Shown here: one piece after another, positions 48,498-57,605 of the stretch
How positions within the stretch are numbered: position 1 is the stretch's first letter
How the letters are laid out: the number at the start of each line of letters is the position of its first letter
Origin: Rhizobium sp. BT03
Lineage (GTDB): Bacteria; Pseudomonadota; Alphaproteobacteria; Rhizobiales; Rhizobiaceae
Assembly: GCF_030053155.1 (NCBI RefSeq)
Contig: NZ_CP125640.1
Span: forward strand, 1 to 64,000
Reading direction: 5' to 3'
Length of the DNA stretch: 64,000 bases
The notes under the pieces: model-generated
Told to the model about the DNA's origin: nothing
The model's input: the letters and a program-made list of their open reading frames with translations, nothing else
Database searches by the model: none
Translations under genes and position numbers: made by a program

Positions 48498-50288
48498 TCA
48501 GATCTCGCCCGAGACCTCACGGCGGCGGCGGTCGAGTTCTTCGCTGTAGCGGCGCAGCGTATAACTTTCGCTGAGCTGGCCGATCACCTTGCGTTCGATC
48601 AGGTTGTTTACGACGGCCAGTGCTTCGCTTTCACTCTTGTCGAAGATCGCCGCCGCCTGCCTGGCATTCATCTGCGGCTGCAGGAAATCATTGCGGTAGT
48701 GGATGAAATCGGCAAGCGTCTTGCCCTCGTCTTGGGCGTCGGTCGGGTTGGCGTAGATCTCCGGCACCAGCACGAGGCCGGCATATTTGTCGCTCTCCTC
48801 GACGAGGATGACACGCTGGGTCGAGCCGATCGGGAAGGCCTGCTTGAATTCCTCCAGCGAGATGCCCGCCTTGGCCGTCTTGACGTCGGCGCGCATCAGC
48901 TTGTCCACCGTCAGGTTGCGGATCCAGCCGACGTCATGGGCGCTGCGGATGCTTTCGCCGCGCAGATGGAAGCGCCATGTGGCGAAGGAGTAGCCGAAGG
49001 TCGAGCGCACGACGAGCGAAGAGGTGATGACGGCGGCGAGCACCAGCGCGGTGATCGGGAAATCGCCGGTGATTTCGAGCGCCAGGAACGTCATCGTCAG
49101 CGGCCCGCCGATGACGGCGACGGCAAGCGAACTCATGCCGACGACGGCATAGATGACGGGCGTTAGCGTCGCATCGGCAAAATAGGGGCCGCAATAGGCG
49201 AAGAGCTTGCCGAGCAGGGCGCCCATGAACAGCGACGCGAAGAACAGGCCGCCCCTGAAGCCGGAGCCGATCGAGATCGCGGAAGCCAAGGATTTCAACA
49301 GAAAGAGGCCGATCAGCGCCGGGATGGCCACGTCGCGGGAAAGGTTGAGATGCAGCGCGCCGTGGCCGGCCGAAAGCACCTGCGGCGAGATCATCGCCAG
49401 CAGCCCGACAATGATGCCGCCGAGTGCGGGGCGGAAGGGCGGGGCGATCGAGCTCTTGCGCGCGAGTTCCTCGACGAAGGAGACGCCCTGCATGATCAGG
49501 ATGCCGACGCCGGCGCAGAAGACGCCGAGCAGTATTGCCGGGATATAATCGGCCGGCATGACAGCGCCGAAGCTGCCGATATCGATGGTGAAATCGCCGT
49601 CGGTGAGCAGCCTTGCGATCAGGGTGGAAACGAGGGCCGAGACGACCACGGGGGTCAGCGACACGATCGTATAGGTGCCGATGATCAGCTCGAAGGCATA
49701 GAAGGCGCCGGTCAGCGGCGCGTTGAAGGCGGCGGCGATGGCGCCGGCTGCGCCGCAGCCGACGAGGATACGCAGATCCGAGCGGCGAAGCTGCAGCTTC
49801 AGGCCGAATTTCGAGGCGAGGCCGGCGGCAAGCTGGGTATAGCCGGCCTCCAGGCCGACGGAGGCGCCGAAGCCGTTGGAGATCAGGTTCTGCACGGCGA
49901 CGATGATGCTGTCGGTCAAGGACAGGCGGCCGCCATGCAGCGCATTGGCCTCGATCGGGTCGACCATCGGCTTCTTGCGGCGTTTGGCCAACACGAAGAG
50001 AAGCAGACCGAGCAAGATGCCGCCGATGACGGGGGCGGTCAGCAGCAGCAGCTTGTCGTCGATCACAGACGAGCTCAGCCTTTCGCTGTCTGGTATGCCG
50101 AAGACCAGCTGATGCAGTTCATTGGAGACGAAGCTCATGCCGGTGACGGCAAGCCCGGAGGTGATGCCGACGACGGCGCCCGCCAGCGACAGGCCGACTT
50201 CGCTGCGTCGCGTCAGCGCCCGCAGCCGCCCCGGATCGAAGAAAACTCGCAGCGCCCGGAACCGGCGCCGATCCAATTTCATAAGCAT
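48498..50288 (-). CDS. ClC-type chloride channel/antiporter with C-terminal CBS region
   Basis: The 596-residue protein has a ClC membrane domain: GFGASVGLEAGYTQLAAG (the GxxxGxEGP-like filter, with Glu in place), GCGAAGAIAAAFNAPLTGAFYAFE and GSGFRGGLFF. A cytoplasmic tail of about 150 residues looks like a CBS pair. It moves chloride, with or without proton exchange, across the inner membrane. Divergent, across 922 bp, from the cob operon with its riboswitch. It overlaps nothing and ends 4 bp after the cyclase gene. Confidence 0.9.
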   Translation of the reverse strand: MLMKLDRRRFRALRVFFDPGRLRALTRRSEVGLSLAGAVVGITSGLAVTGMSFVSNELHQLVFGIPDSERLSSSVIDDKLLLLTAPVIGGILLGLLLFVLAKRRKKPMVDPIEANALHGGRLSLTDSIIVAVQNLISNGFGASVGLEAGYTQLAAGLASKFGLKLQLRRSDLRILVGCGAAGAIAAAFNAPLTGAFYAFELIIGTYTIVSLTPVVVSALVSTLIARLLTDGDFTIDIGSFGAVMPADYIPAILLGVFCAGVGILIMQGVSFVEELARKSSIAPPFRPALGGIIVGLLAMISPQVLSAGHGALHLNLSRDVAIPALIGLFLLKSLASAISIGSGFRGGLFFASLFMGALLGKLFAYCGPYFADATLTPVIYAVVGMSSLAVAVIGGPLTMTFLALEITGDFPITALVLAAVITSSLVVRSTFGYSFATWRFHLRGESIRSAHDVGWIRNLTVDKLMRADVKTAKAGISLEEFKQAFPIGSTQRVILVEESDKYAGLVLVPEIYANPTDAQDEGKTLADFIHYRNDFLQPQMNARQAAAIFDKSESEALAVVNNLIERKVIGQLSESYTLRRYSEELDRRRREVSGEI

Positions 50289-50524
50289 GGCAAGACAACT
50301 AGGCAGGAAGAGGCCCGGTCAAGGGCGATGGCGCAGACCGCTTGCGATGTAATTGCGGCGAAAAGCTGGCGCGACGATCAAATATTTATGACGTAAGTAT
50401 CTGATAAATGACGATGTTTTAGGTAGAGTAAGTCGTCTTGCGAGCGTTGCGTCGCCTGGCTGGCCATTCCCGGCCATATCGGCCGGTTGACTTCACCCCT
50501 GAGCTTGCCTAACCATCTTTGGAA

Positions 50525-50910
50525 TAACGGATGGTTCCGGATCGGTGTTACGCCTTTCCGGATGAAAAGGGAATGTGACGGGGCGGACCCACACCGGGCG
50601 CCTTCATCACAGCCGACCCCGCGACTGTAGAGCGGTCAGGGTCTTCCATCCGGCATCCAGCTCTTCCGGCCGACAGTCTGCAATGGTGCAGGCGGGCGGG
50701 ACGGGCGACATGCCGGAAAAGCCACTGGACATGCATGGTGATCAACCGGGGTCGGACGCCTCTATTTCTACGAATCGTCCACCTCTTCACCGATGCAGCC
50801 GGGAAGGCGAGGCAGATCCGCTGGCACGATCATGGGCGACCGGATTCCGGTCCGCCCCGATCGCGGCCGACAACCGCGAGCCAGGAGACCTGCCATTCGT
50901 GCCGGGCGAG
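50525..50910 (+). promoter_or_regulatory. Cobalamin (B12) riboswitch with extended middle
   Basis: Core pieces occur in order: AAAAGGGAA (50566-50574), CCGCGACTGTA (50619-50629), GCCACTGG (50721-50728), GGGAAGGCG (50801-50809) and the B12 box AGCCAGGAGACCTGCC (50879-50894). The spacing between the second and third pieces and between the fourth and the B12 box is longer than usual, giving about 385 nt against the common 200-odd. After the box come GGGC-GAGAA-GCCC and GCACGGAGG, a ribosome site that could be hidden when cobalamin binds. It should repress the cobP-W-N-O operon when B12 is plentiful. Confidence 0.93.
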
Positions 50911-50956
50911 AAGCCCAACCCTGGGCAAGAGACCCACTGCCAGCACGGAGGTTGTT

Positions 50957-51214
50957 TTGGCTGAACGAATGAATTCGGCGCGGCTTGGTGCTGTGCGTAT
51001 GGATTTCCCCTTCTCCCTCGCGGGGAGAAGGTGGCCCGAAGGGTCGGATGCGGGGGCCGCACGGCGCCTCCGTCATTTTGCCCTTCGCTTGTGCTCAGTG
51101 CATTCGCGGCTTCGCCGCTCACCCCCTCAACCGCCTGCCGGCACCTTCTCCCCGCGGGGGAGAAGAGGGATGTGGCACCGCCGCGCCCTCTCTAGCGGGA
51201 GCGCTTGCGTATGA
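50957..51214 (+). CDS. Possible leader ORF between the riboswitch and cobP
   Basis: A frame opens at TTG 50957, 5 bp after GGAGG (50947-50951), or at ATG 50969, runs through palindromic repeat B and stops at 51214, overlapping the cobP start ATG by 4 bp. The product (about 85 residues) is mostly repeat-derived and has no recognisable domain. Its interest is its position: it carries the only strong ribosome site behind the riboswitch and could couple translation to cobP. It may be a by-product of repeat insertion. Confidence 0.35.
   Translation: MAERMNSARLGAVRMDFPFSLAGRRWPEGSDAGAARRLRHFALRLCSVHSRLRRSPPQPPAGTFSPRGRRGMWHRRALSSGSACV
51007..51170. repeat. Dispersed palindromic repeat, family B, in the cobP leader
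   Basis: CCCCTTCTCCCTCGCGGGGAG at the left and CTTCTCCCCGCGGGGGAGAAG at the right are inverted arms. The segment CCGCCTGCCGGCACCTTCTC matches the copy at 19639-19772 in the opposite orientation. It separates the riboswitch from cobP. Confidence 0.72.
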
Positions 51215-51735
51215 CGATCGCTTCCACCAACACCACCTTTATCCTCGGCGGCGCACGCTCCGGCAAATCCCGCTTTGCCGAATCTCTTGTCGTGCCGACC
51301 GGCCTCGATCGTCACTACCTCGCGACCGGCCGGGCGTGGGACGAGGAAATGCAGGCGCGCATCGCCCAGCACCGGGCCGATCGCGGTCCGTCCTGGACCA
51401 CGCATGAGGAGCCGCTCGATCTTGTCGGCAAGCTCGCCGCCATCGACGGCGAGGGCCGTGTGGTGCTGATCGACTGCCTGACGCTCTGGGTCACCAATCT
51501 GATGATGGAGGAGCGGGATATGACCGCGGAGTTTACGGCGCTCGCTGATTTCCTGCCTGACGCGAAGGCGCGGCTCGTTTTCGTTTCCAACGAGGTCGGC
51601 CTCGGCATCGTGCCCGACAATCGCATGGCGCGGGATTTTCGCGATCATGCCGGCCGTCTCCACCAGATGATCGCGGCGAAGGCCGCCGAAGTCTATTTCA
51701 TCGCGGCAGGCCTGCCGCTGAAAATGAAGGGTTAA
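51211..51735 (+). CDS. cobP: Adenosylcobinamide kinase / phosphate guanylyltransferase
   Basis: The 174-residue protein starts with a P-loop, [15 protein letters not shown] (residues 10-24), and has the CobU/CobP features [21 protein letters not shown] and [12 protein letters not shown]. It phosphorylates adenosylcobinamide and then transfers GMP, the step before lower-ligand attachment. It is called cobU in enteric nomenclature. First cob gene behind the riboswitch; the next gene starts 4 bp later. Confidence 0.95.
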   Translation: MTIASTNTTFILGGARSGKSRFAESLVVPTGLDRHYLATGRAWDEEMQARIAQHRADRGPSWTTHEEPLDLVGKLAAIDGEGRVVLIDCLTLWVTNLMMEERDMTAEFTALADFLPDAKARLVFVSNEVGLGIVPDNRMARDFRDHAGRLHQMIAAKAAEVYFIAAGLPLKMKG

Positions 51736-51739
51736 ATCC

Positions 51740-52789
51740 ATGAACCAGCAGAAGATTCCCGCAACCGTCATCACCGGCTTCCTCGGCGCCGGCAAGACGA
51801 CGATGATCCGCAACCTGCTCACAAACGCGGGCGGCAAGAAGATCGCGCTCATCATCAACGAATTCGGCGATCTCGGCGTCGACGGCGATGTGCTGAAGGG
51901 CTGCGGCGCGGAGAATTGCACTGAGGACGACATCATCGAGCTGACCAATGGCTGCATCTGCTGCACGGTCGCCGACGACTTCATTCCGACGATGACGAAG
52001 CTGCTGGAGCGCGACCAGCGCCCCGACCATATCGTCATCGAAACCTCGGGCCTTGCTTTGCCGCAGCCGCTGGTCGCGGCTTTCAACTGGCCTGACATTC
52101 GCACTCAGGTGACCGTCGACGGTGTCGTCACCGTAGTCGACAGCGCCGCAGTTGCCGCCGGCCGTTTCGCCGACGATCACGATGCTGTCGAGGCGGCGCG
52201 CAGTGAGGATGAATCGCTCGATCACGAGAGCCCGATCGAAGAGCTGTTCGAGGATCAGCTGACCTGCGCCGATCTGATCGTGCTCAATAAGACCGACCTG
52301 ATCGATGGGGCTGGTCTTATCAGGGTGCGCGACGAGGTCGCCTCTCGCACAGTGCGCAAGCCTGCGATGATCGAGGCGAGGAATGGCGAGGTGCCGGCCG
52401 GCATCCTGCTCGGTCTCGGAATCGGCACGGAGGACGATATCGCCAACCGCAAGTCGCACCACGAGCTTGAGCATGAGGACGGTGTGGCGCACGATCACGA
52501 CGAATTCGACAGCTTCGTCGTGGACCTCGGAGCGGTCGCCGATATTGCCGGCTTCGTTGAAAAGCTGAAGGCGATCATATCAGCCCATGACGTGCTGCGC
52601 CTCAAGGGCTTCGTCGACGTTTCGGGCAAGCCGATGCGCCTGCAGCTTCAGGCCGTCGGCAGCCGCATCGACCACTATTTCGACCGCGCCTGGACGCCTG
52701 GTGAAAAGCGCGCCACGCGTCTGGTCGTCATCGGCCTTCATGAGATGGATCAGGGCGCGGTGAGGGCGGCGATCGAGGCGCTGGCGTAA
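51740..52789 (+). CDS. cobW: CobW GTPase metallochaperone
   Basis: The 349-residue COG0523 GTPase has the P-loop VITGFLGAGKTTMIRNLL, the metal-binding motif NGCICCTVADDF (CxCC) and NKTD for guanine recognition, and a C-terminal domain preceded by a His/Asp/Glu-rich stretch (HHELEHEDGVAHDHDEFDS). In aerobic cobalamin synthesis it is thought to deliver cobalt to the CobNST chelatase. Its position directly before cobN agrees. Confidence 0.95.
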   Translation: MNQQKIPATVITGFLGAGKTTMIRNLLTNAGGKKIALIINEFGDLGVDGDVLKGCGAENCTEDDIIELTNGCICCTVADDFIPTMTKLLERDQRPDHIVIETSGLALPQPLVAAFNWPDIRTQVTVDGVVTVVDSAAVAAGRFADDHDAVEAARSEDESLDHESPIEELFEDQLTCADLIVLNKTDLIDGAGLIRVRDEVASRTVRKPAMIEARNGEVPAGILLGLGIGTEDDIANRKSHHELEHEDGVAHDHDEFDSFVVDLGAVADIAGFVEKLKAIISAHDVLRLKGFVDVSGKPMRLQLQAVGSRIDHYFDRAWTPGEKRATRLVVIGLHEMDQGAVRAAIEALA

Positions 52790-52793
52790 CCCC

Positions 52794-55700
52794 ATGCATC
52801 TGCTTCTGGCCCAACAGGGAACGATCAGCGACGGCGATGAGGCGATCGACCTCGGGCAGACGCCGGGCGATATCCTGTTCCTGTCGGCGGCCGACAGCGA
52901 GCTTGCGGCGATCGCGGCCGCCCATCAAGCGCGTGGTGGACCGCATTCGCTGCGGCTCGCCAGCCTGATGAGCCTCAAGCATCCGATGTCGATCGATACC
53001 TATGTCGAACGCACGGCGCGGCACGCCAGGCTCATCATCGTCCGTGCGCTCGGCGGCGCCAGCTATTTCCGCTATGCGCTGGAGGCGCTGCATGCTTGTG
53101 CGGCCCGCAATGGCATGCTGATTGCGGTGCTGCCGGGTGATGCCAGGCCGGATGCAGGGCTGGCGCCCTTCTCGAACATCGCAGCCGACGATCTCGATGG
53201 GCTCTGGGCCTATCTGATCGAGGGCGGCGATGCCAATACGCGCGCCTTTCTCGATTATGCTGCGGCAATGCTATCCGGTGCGGAGAAGCCGGCGCCGGCC
53301 GTGCCCTTGATGAAAGCCGGCATCTGGTGGCCGGGGCGGGGTCTGATCGGGGTCGAAGAGTGGCGGCGGGTTGTCGGTTCGCATGTTACGCGACCTTCGT
53401 CCGTCGAGCGTGGGATACCCCCCTCTGTCCTGCCGGACATCTCCCCCACAGGGGGGGAGATCGGCAAGTCGCTTGGGCTTCGAACCAAAGCAACGCATAA
53501 GGATGCCGCACTTTCGGCTGAAGAGATGGCGCGAGGCCTCTCATCCCCGATCTCCCCCCTTGTGGGGGAGATGTCCGGCAGGACAGAGGGGGGTATGGTA
53601 GCGGAGGAGCGATTTGAACCCCCGACAATCGCGATCAGCTTCTACCGCGCCCTCGTGCAGAGCGGCGAGACCAAGCCGATCGAGGCGCTGATCGACGCCT
53701 TGCAGGCGCAGGGTCTCCGGCCGCTGCCGGTCTTTGCCTATAGCCTCAAGGATCCCGTCTCGACCGGCATTCTCGAAAGCGTGTTTTCAGCGCTGAAACC
53801 CGATGTCGTGATCAACACGACCGGCTTTGCCGTCTCCGCACCGGGCGCCGACCGGCAGCCGACGGTGCTGGAGGCGAACGGGGCGGTGGTGCTGCAGGCC
53901 ATCCTGTCCGCCTCGTCGCGGGAGGCATGGGCTGTCTCCTCGCAAGGCCTCTCGGCGCGGGATCTCGGCATGAACGTGGCGCTGCCCGAAGTCGACGGCC
54001 GGGTGCTGGCGCGGGCGGTCTCCTTCAAGACGGCAGCGCGTTACGATGCGGCTGTCGAGACCAACATCGTCGCCAGCGAACCAGATGCCGGCCGGGTGCG
54101 CTATACGGCGGAACTCGCCGCCAATTGGGCACGGCTGCGCGGCACCCTGGCACGCGACCGGCGCATCGCTCTTATCATGGCGAACTATCCGAACCGCGAC
54201 GGCCGGCTCGGTAACGGGGTCGGCCTCGATACGCCGGCCGGCAGCGTCGAGGTGCTTCGGGCGATGGCGGCCGCGGGTTATCCGCTCGCCGATATTCCAG
54301 CCGACGGCGACGCGCTGATCCGGCATCTGATGGAGGGGCCGACAAATTCGGGGCATGACGGCCGGGTCGTCCGCGAGACGCTATCCCTGAGTCGTTACAG
54401 CAGCTTCCTGGCGTCTCTTCCCAACAAGATCCAGGATGAGGTGAGGGGCCGTTGGGGCGATCCCGAGAACGATCCGTATTTTCGCGAGGGCGTCTTCGCT
54501 CTGCCTTTCGCCCGCTTCGGCGGCGTCCTCGTCGGCATTCAGCCGGCGCGCGGTTATAATATCGATCCGAAGGAGAGCTATCATTCGCCGGATCTCGTGC
54601 CGCCGCACGGTTATCTTGCCTTCTATGCTTTCCTGCGGCGCGAGTTCGGTGCCGACGCCGTCATTCACATGGGCAAACACGGCAATCTCGAATGGCTGCC
54701 GGGCAAGGCGCTGGCGCTGTCGGATGCGTGTTATCCCGAGGCGATCCTCGGGCCGCTGCCGCATCTTTATCCCTTCATCGTCAACGATCCGGGCGAGGGC
54801 ACGCAGGCCAAGCGCCGGACGGCCGCCGTTATCATCGATCACCTGACCCCGCCTTTGACGCGGGCCGAGAGCTACGGGCCGCTCAAGGACCTGGAAGCGC
54901 TGGTCGACGAATATTACGAGGCATCCGGCGGCGACCCCCGCCGCATCCGCCTGCTCAGCCGGCAGATCCTCGATCTCGTCACCGATATCGGCCTCGACCG
55001 GGATGCCGGCATCGTCAGCGGCGAAAGCGAAGGCGAAGCGCTGAAGAAGCTCGACGCCTATCTCTGCGACCTCAAGGAAATGCAGATCCGCGACGGACTG
55101 CATGTGTTTGGGGTTTCGCCGCAGGGGCGGCTGCTGACGGATTTGACGGTGGCGTTGGCGCGGGTGCCGCGCGGACTTGGCGAGGGCGGGGATACGAGTT
55201 TGCAGCGGGCGATTGCGGGGGATGTGGGTGAGGGCGGTGTGCCTGTGGCATCCCCCTCTGTCCTGCCGGACATCTCCCCCACAAGGGGGGAGATTGAATC
55301 GGGGCGCTGGCTTCCCCAAACAATAGAGGTTGGCGTGCGGGCTAGCCCCTTGCCGATCTCCCCCCTTGTGGGGGAGATGTCCGGCAGGACAGAGGGGGGT
55401 AACTCCACGTTCGACCCTCTCGACTGCGACATGGCCGCTCTCTGGACCGGCCCACGTCCCGCCATCCTCGCAGACCTCCTCGACGCCCCCTGGCGCACCA
55501 ACGGAGACACTGTCGAGCGCATCGAGCTGCTGGCGGCGAAAATCGTTGCCGGTGAGATGGAATGCCCAACCCTCTGGTCCCAAACCAGAGCTGTGCTTTC
55601 CGAGATCGAGACCCGTCTCAAACCTTCGATCCTCGCCTGCGGTCCGGCGGAGATATCCGGCCTGCTTGCCGGCCTCGACGGCCGTTTCGTGGCCCCTGGC

Positions 55701-56936
55701 CCCTCCGGTGCGCCGACGCGCGGGCGGCCCGATGTCTTGCCCACGGGCCGCAATTTTTATTCGGTCGACAGCCGCGCGGTGCCGACGCCGGCCGCTTACG
55801 AACTCGGCAAAAAATCCGCCGAGCTGCTGGTGCGCCGCTATGTGCAGGATCACGGCGAATGGCCCGATACCTTCGGGCTGACGGCCTGGGGCACGTCGAA
55901 CATGCGCACCGGCGGCGACGATATCGCCCAGGCGCTGGCGCTGATCGGCGTCAAGCCGCTCTGGGATATGAGTTCGCGCCGCGTCACCGGCTATGAGATC
56001 ATACCGCAGGCCGTGCTCGGGCGGCCGCGCGTCGATGTCACGCTCAGAATCTCCGGCTTCTTCCGCGACGCTTTTCCCGAGCAGATCGCCTTGTTCGACA
56101 AAGCGATCCGCGCTGTCGGCGCGCTTGACGAGGACGAGGCCGACAATCCGATCGCAGCCCGTATGCGCGGCGAAGCGGCAAGACTTGCGGCCGCCGGCCT
56201 CGACGCCGCCTCGGCGAAACGCCGGGCCGGCTACCGGGTCTTCGGCTCGAAGCCCGGCGCTTATGGTGCCGGATTGCAGGCGCTGATCGACGAAAAGGGC
56301 TGGGAGCGGCGCGCCGATCTCGCCGAAGCCTATCTCGTCTGGGGAAGTTATGCCTATGGCGCCGGCGAGGAGGGCAAGGCCGAACGCGGCCTGTTCGAGG
56401 AGCGGCTGCGCTCGGTGCAGGCCGTCGTTCAGAACCAGGACAATCGCGAGCACGACCTGCTCGACAGCGACGACTATTACCAGTTCGAGGGTGGCATGGC
56501 GGCGGCGGCCGAACAGCTGGCCGGCGCGCGTCCCTCGATCTATCACAATGATCATTCGAGGCCGGAAAAGCCGGTGATCCGTTCGCTGGAGGAGGAGATC
56601 GGCCGCGTCGTGCGCGGGCGCGTCGTCAATCCGAAATGGATATCGGGCGTCATGCGCCACGGCTATAAGGGCGCGGCCGAGATCGCCGCCACCGTCGATT
56701 ATCTCTTCGCTTTCGCGGCGACGACGGGCGCGGTCGGCGCCCATCATTTCGAGGCGGTCTACCAGGCTTTCGTCACCGATCCCGCTGTGCGCGATTTCAT
56801 GGTGGAGAAGAATCCGGCGGCATTCGACGAGATGACAGCGCGGCTGTGTGAGGCGATCGACCGCAGCCTCTGGACGCCGCGCAGCAATTCGGCCCGGTTC
56901 GACTTGGCCAAATCACAGAATGAGGTGAATCGATGA
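52794..56936 (+). CDS. cobN: Cobaltochelatase subunit CobN with two repeat-derived inserts
   Basis: The 1380-residue product is CobN, the large subunit of the aerobic cobaltochelatase that, with CobS and CobT, inserts cobalt into hydrogenobyrinic acid a,c-diamide using ATP. Typical segments include GYNIDPKESYHSPDLVPPHG, HMGKHGNLEWLPGKALALS and VNDPGEGTQAKRR, and FGLTAWGTSNMRTGGDDIAQ near residue 1030. The classical CobN has about 1275 residues; most of the surplus is two inserts, about residues 208-267 and 820-869. Both read PSVLPDISPT...PISPLVGEMSGRTEGG and come from the same palindromic repeat, in frame. cobO overlaps its stop by 4 bp. Confidence 0.95.
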   Translation: MHLLLAQQGTISDGDEAIDLGQTPGDILFLSAADSELAAIAAAHQARGGPHSLRLASLMSLKHPMSIDTYVERTARHARLIIVRALGGASYFRYALEALHACAARNGMLIAVLPGDARPDAGLAPFSNIAADDLDGLWAYLIEGGDANTRAFLDYAAAMLSGAEKPAPAVPLMKAGIWWPGRGLIGVEEWRRVVGSHVTRPSSVERGIPPSVLPDISPTGGEIGKSLGLRTKATHKDAALSAEEMARGLSSPISPLVGEMSGRTEGGMVAEERFEPPTIAISFYRALVQSGETKPIEALIDALQAQGLRPLPVFAYSLKDPVSTGILESVFSALKPDVVINTTGFAVSAPGADRQPTVLEANGAVVLQAILSASSREAWAVSSQGLSARDLGMNVALPEVDGRVLARAVSFKTAARYDAAVETNIVASEPDAGRVRYTAELAANWARLRGTLARDRRIALIMANYPNRDGRLGNGVGLDTPAGSVEVLRAMAAAGYPLADIPADGDALIRHLMEGPTNSGHDGRVVRETLSLSRYSSFLASLPNKIQDEVRGRWGDPENDPYFREGVFALPFARFGGVLVGIQPARGYNIDPKESYHSPDLVPPHGYLAFYAFLRREFGADAVIHMGKHGNLEWLPGKALALSDACYPEAILGPLPHLYPFIVNDPGEGTQAKRRTAAVIIDHLTPPLTRAESYGPLKDLEALVDEYYEASGGDPRRIRLLSRQILDLVTDIGLDRDAGIVSGESEGEALKKLDAYLCDLKEMQIRDGLHVFGVSPQGRLLTDLTVALARVPRGLGEGGDTSLQRAIAGDVGEGGVPVASPSVLPDISPTRGEIESGRWLPQTIEVGVRASPLPISPLVGEMSGRTEGGNSTFDPLDCDMAALWTGPRPAILADLLDAPWRTNGDTVERIELLAAKIVAGEMECPTLWSQTRAVLSEIETRLKPSILACGPAEISGLLAGLDGRFVAPGPSGAPTRGRPDVLPTGRNFYSVDSRAVPTPAAYELGKKSAELLVRRYVQDHGEWPDTFGLTAWGTSNMRTGGDDIAQALALIGVKPLWDMSSRRVTGYEIIPQAVLGRPRVDVTLRISGFFRDAFPEQIALFDKAIRAVGALDEDEADNPIAARMRGEAARLAAAGLDAASAKRRAGYRVFGSKPGAYGAGLQALIDEKGWERRADLAEAYLVWGSYAYGAGEEGKAERGLFEERLRSVQAVVQNQDNREHDLLDSDDYYQFEGGMAAAAEQLAGARPSIYHNDHSRPEKPVIRSLEEEIGRVVRGRVVNPKWISGVMRHGYKGAAEIAATVDYLFAFAATTGAVGAHHFEAVYQAFVTDPAVRDFMVEKNPAAFDEMTARLCEAIDRSLWTPRSNSARFDLAKSQNEVNR
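53415..53595 (+). repeat. Palindromic repeat family C inside cobN, copy 1
   Basis: The 181-bp element has perfect 16-bp ends (ATACCCCCCTCTGTCC and its reverse complement) and arms of about 48 bp that carry CTGCCGGACATCTCCCCC. The middle (53463-53548) is unrelated to that of copy 2. It stays open in the cobN frame and encodes PPSVLPDISPTGGEI...PISPLVGEMSGRTEGG. Confidence 0.88.
55252..55400 (+). repeat. Palindromic repeat family C inside cobN, copy 2
   Basis: A 149-bp copy with the same arms (CCCCCTCTGTCCTGCCGGAC at the left, mirrored at the right) and a different, shorter middle. It has the same orientation and reading frame relative to cobN as copy 1, giving PSVLPDISPTRGEI...PISPLVGEMSGRTEGG. 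Confidence 0.88.
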
Positions 56937-57568
56937 GTGACGAGATCCCGGACAACGAAACGGCCAAGGACGACGCGCGCCATGCCGAGAAAATGGCGAA
57001 GAAGAAGGCCGCGCGCGACAAGATCATGGCGACCAAGACCGATGGCAAGGGGCTGATCATCGTCCATACCGGCAAGGGCAAGGGCAAGTCATCCGCCGCC
57101 TTCGGCATGATCTTCCGCCACATCGCTCATGGCAAACCGTCCGCCGTCGTGCAGTTCATCAAGGGCGCGATGTGGACCGGCGAGCGCGACCTGATCGAGA
57201 CTCATTTCTCCGATCTCTGCCAGTTCCACACGATGGGCGAGGGTTTTACCTGGGAAACGCAGGACCGCGCCCGCGACGTTGCCGCGGCTTCGGCCGCCTG
57301 GGAGAAAGCCAAGGAGCTGATCCGCGACGAGCGCAATTCCATGGTGCTGCTCGACGAAATCAACATCGCGCTGCGCTACGATTACCTCGATATCAACGAG
57401 GTCATCGCCTTCCTGAAGAGCGAGAAGCCCGCCATGACGCATGTCGTGCTGACCGGGCGCAACGCCAAGGAGGAACTGATCGAGATCGCCGATCTGGTGA
57501 CCGAGATGGAGCTGGTCAAACATCCCTTCCGTTCCGGCATCAAGGGTCAGCCGGGGGTGGAGTTCTGA
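56933..57568 (+). CDS. cobO: Cob(I)yrinic acid a,c-diamide adenosyltransferase
   Basis: The 211-residue protein is of the CobA/CobO ATP:corrinoid type: a basic N-terminal helix, IIVHTGKGKGKSSAAFGMIFR (P-loop near residue 45), and VLLDEINIALRYDYLDINEV. It attaches the 5'-deoxyadenosyl group to reduced cobalt. Its ATG overlaps the cobN stop, so translation is coupled. It ends the first part of the cob operon; a convergent TSUP gene follows. Confidence 0.95.
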   Translation: MSDEIPDNETAKDDARHAEKMAKKKAARDKIMATKTDGKGLIIVHTGKGKGKSSAAFGMIFRHIAHGKPSAVVQFIKGAMWTGERDLIETHFSDLCQFHTMGEGFTWETQDRARDVAAASAAWEKAKELIRDERNSMVLLDEINIALRYDYLDINEVIAFLKSEKPAMTHVVLTGRNAKEELIEIADLVTEMELVKHPFRSGIKGQPGVEF

Positions 57569-57605
57569 GGCGTTTGACGGCGATGGACGAGATGAGGTTC
57601 GGCGG

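Noticed and set aside
54920..55250. Frameshift in cobN near the second insert
   Set aside because: Low-complexity G-rich sequence raised suspicion, but one frame is open through 56936 with CobN motifs on both sides.
53415..55400. CRISPR-like repeats in cobN
   Set aside because: Only two copies with unequal middles, each itself an inverted repeat, 1.8 kb apart and within a coding frame; no array and no cas genes.
54381..56747. 788-codon open frame on the minus strand
   Set aside because: It is antisense to cobN throughout. High GC with strong third-position bias keeps the opposite frame open, and the translation is Arg/Gly-rich with no domain.
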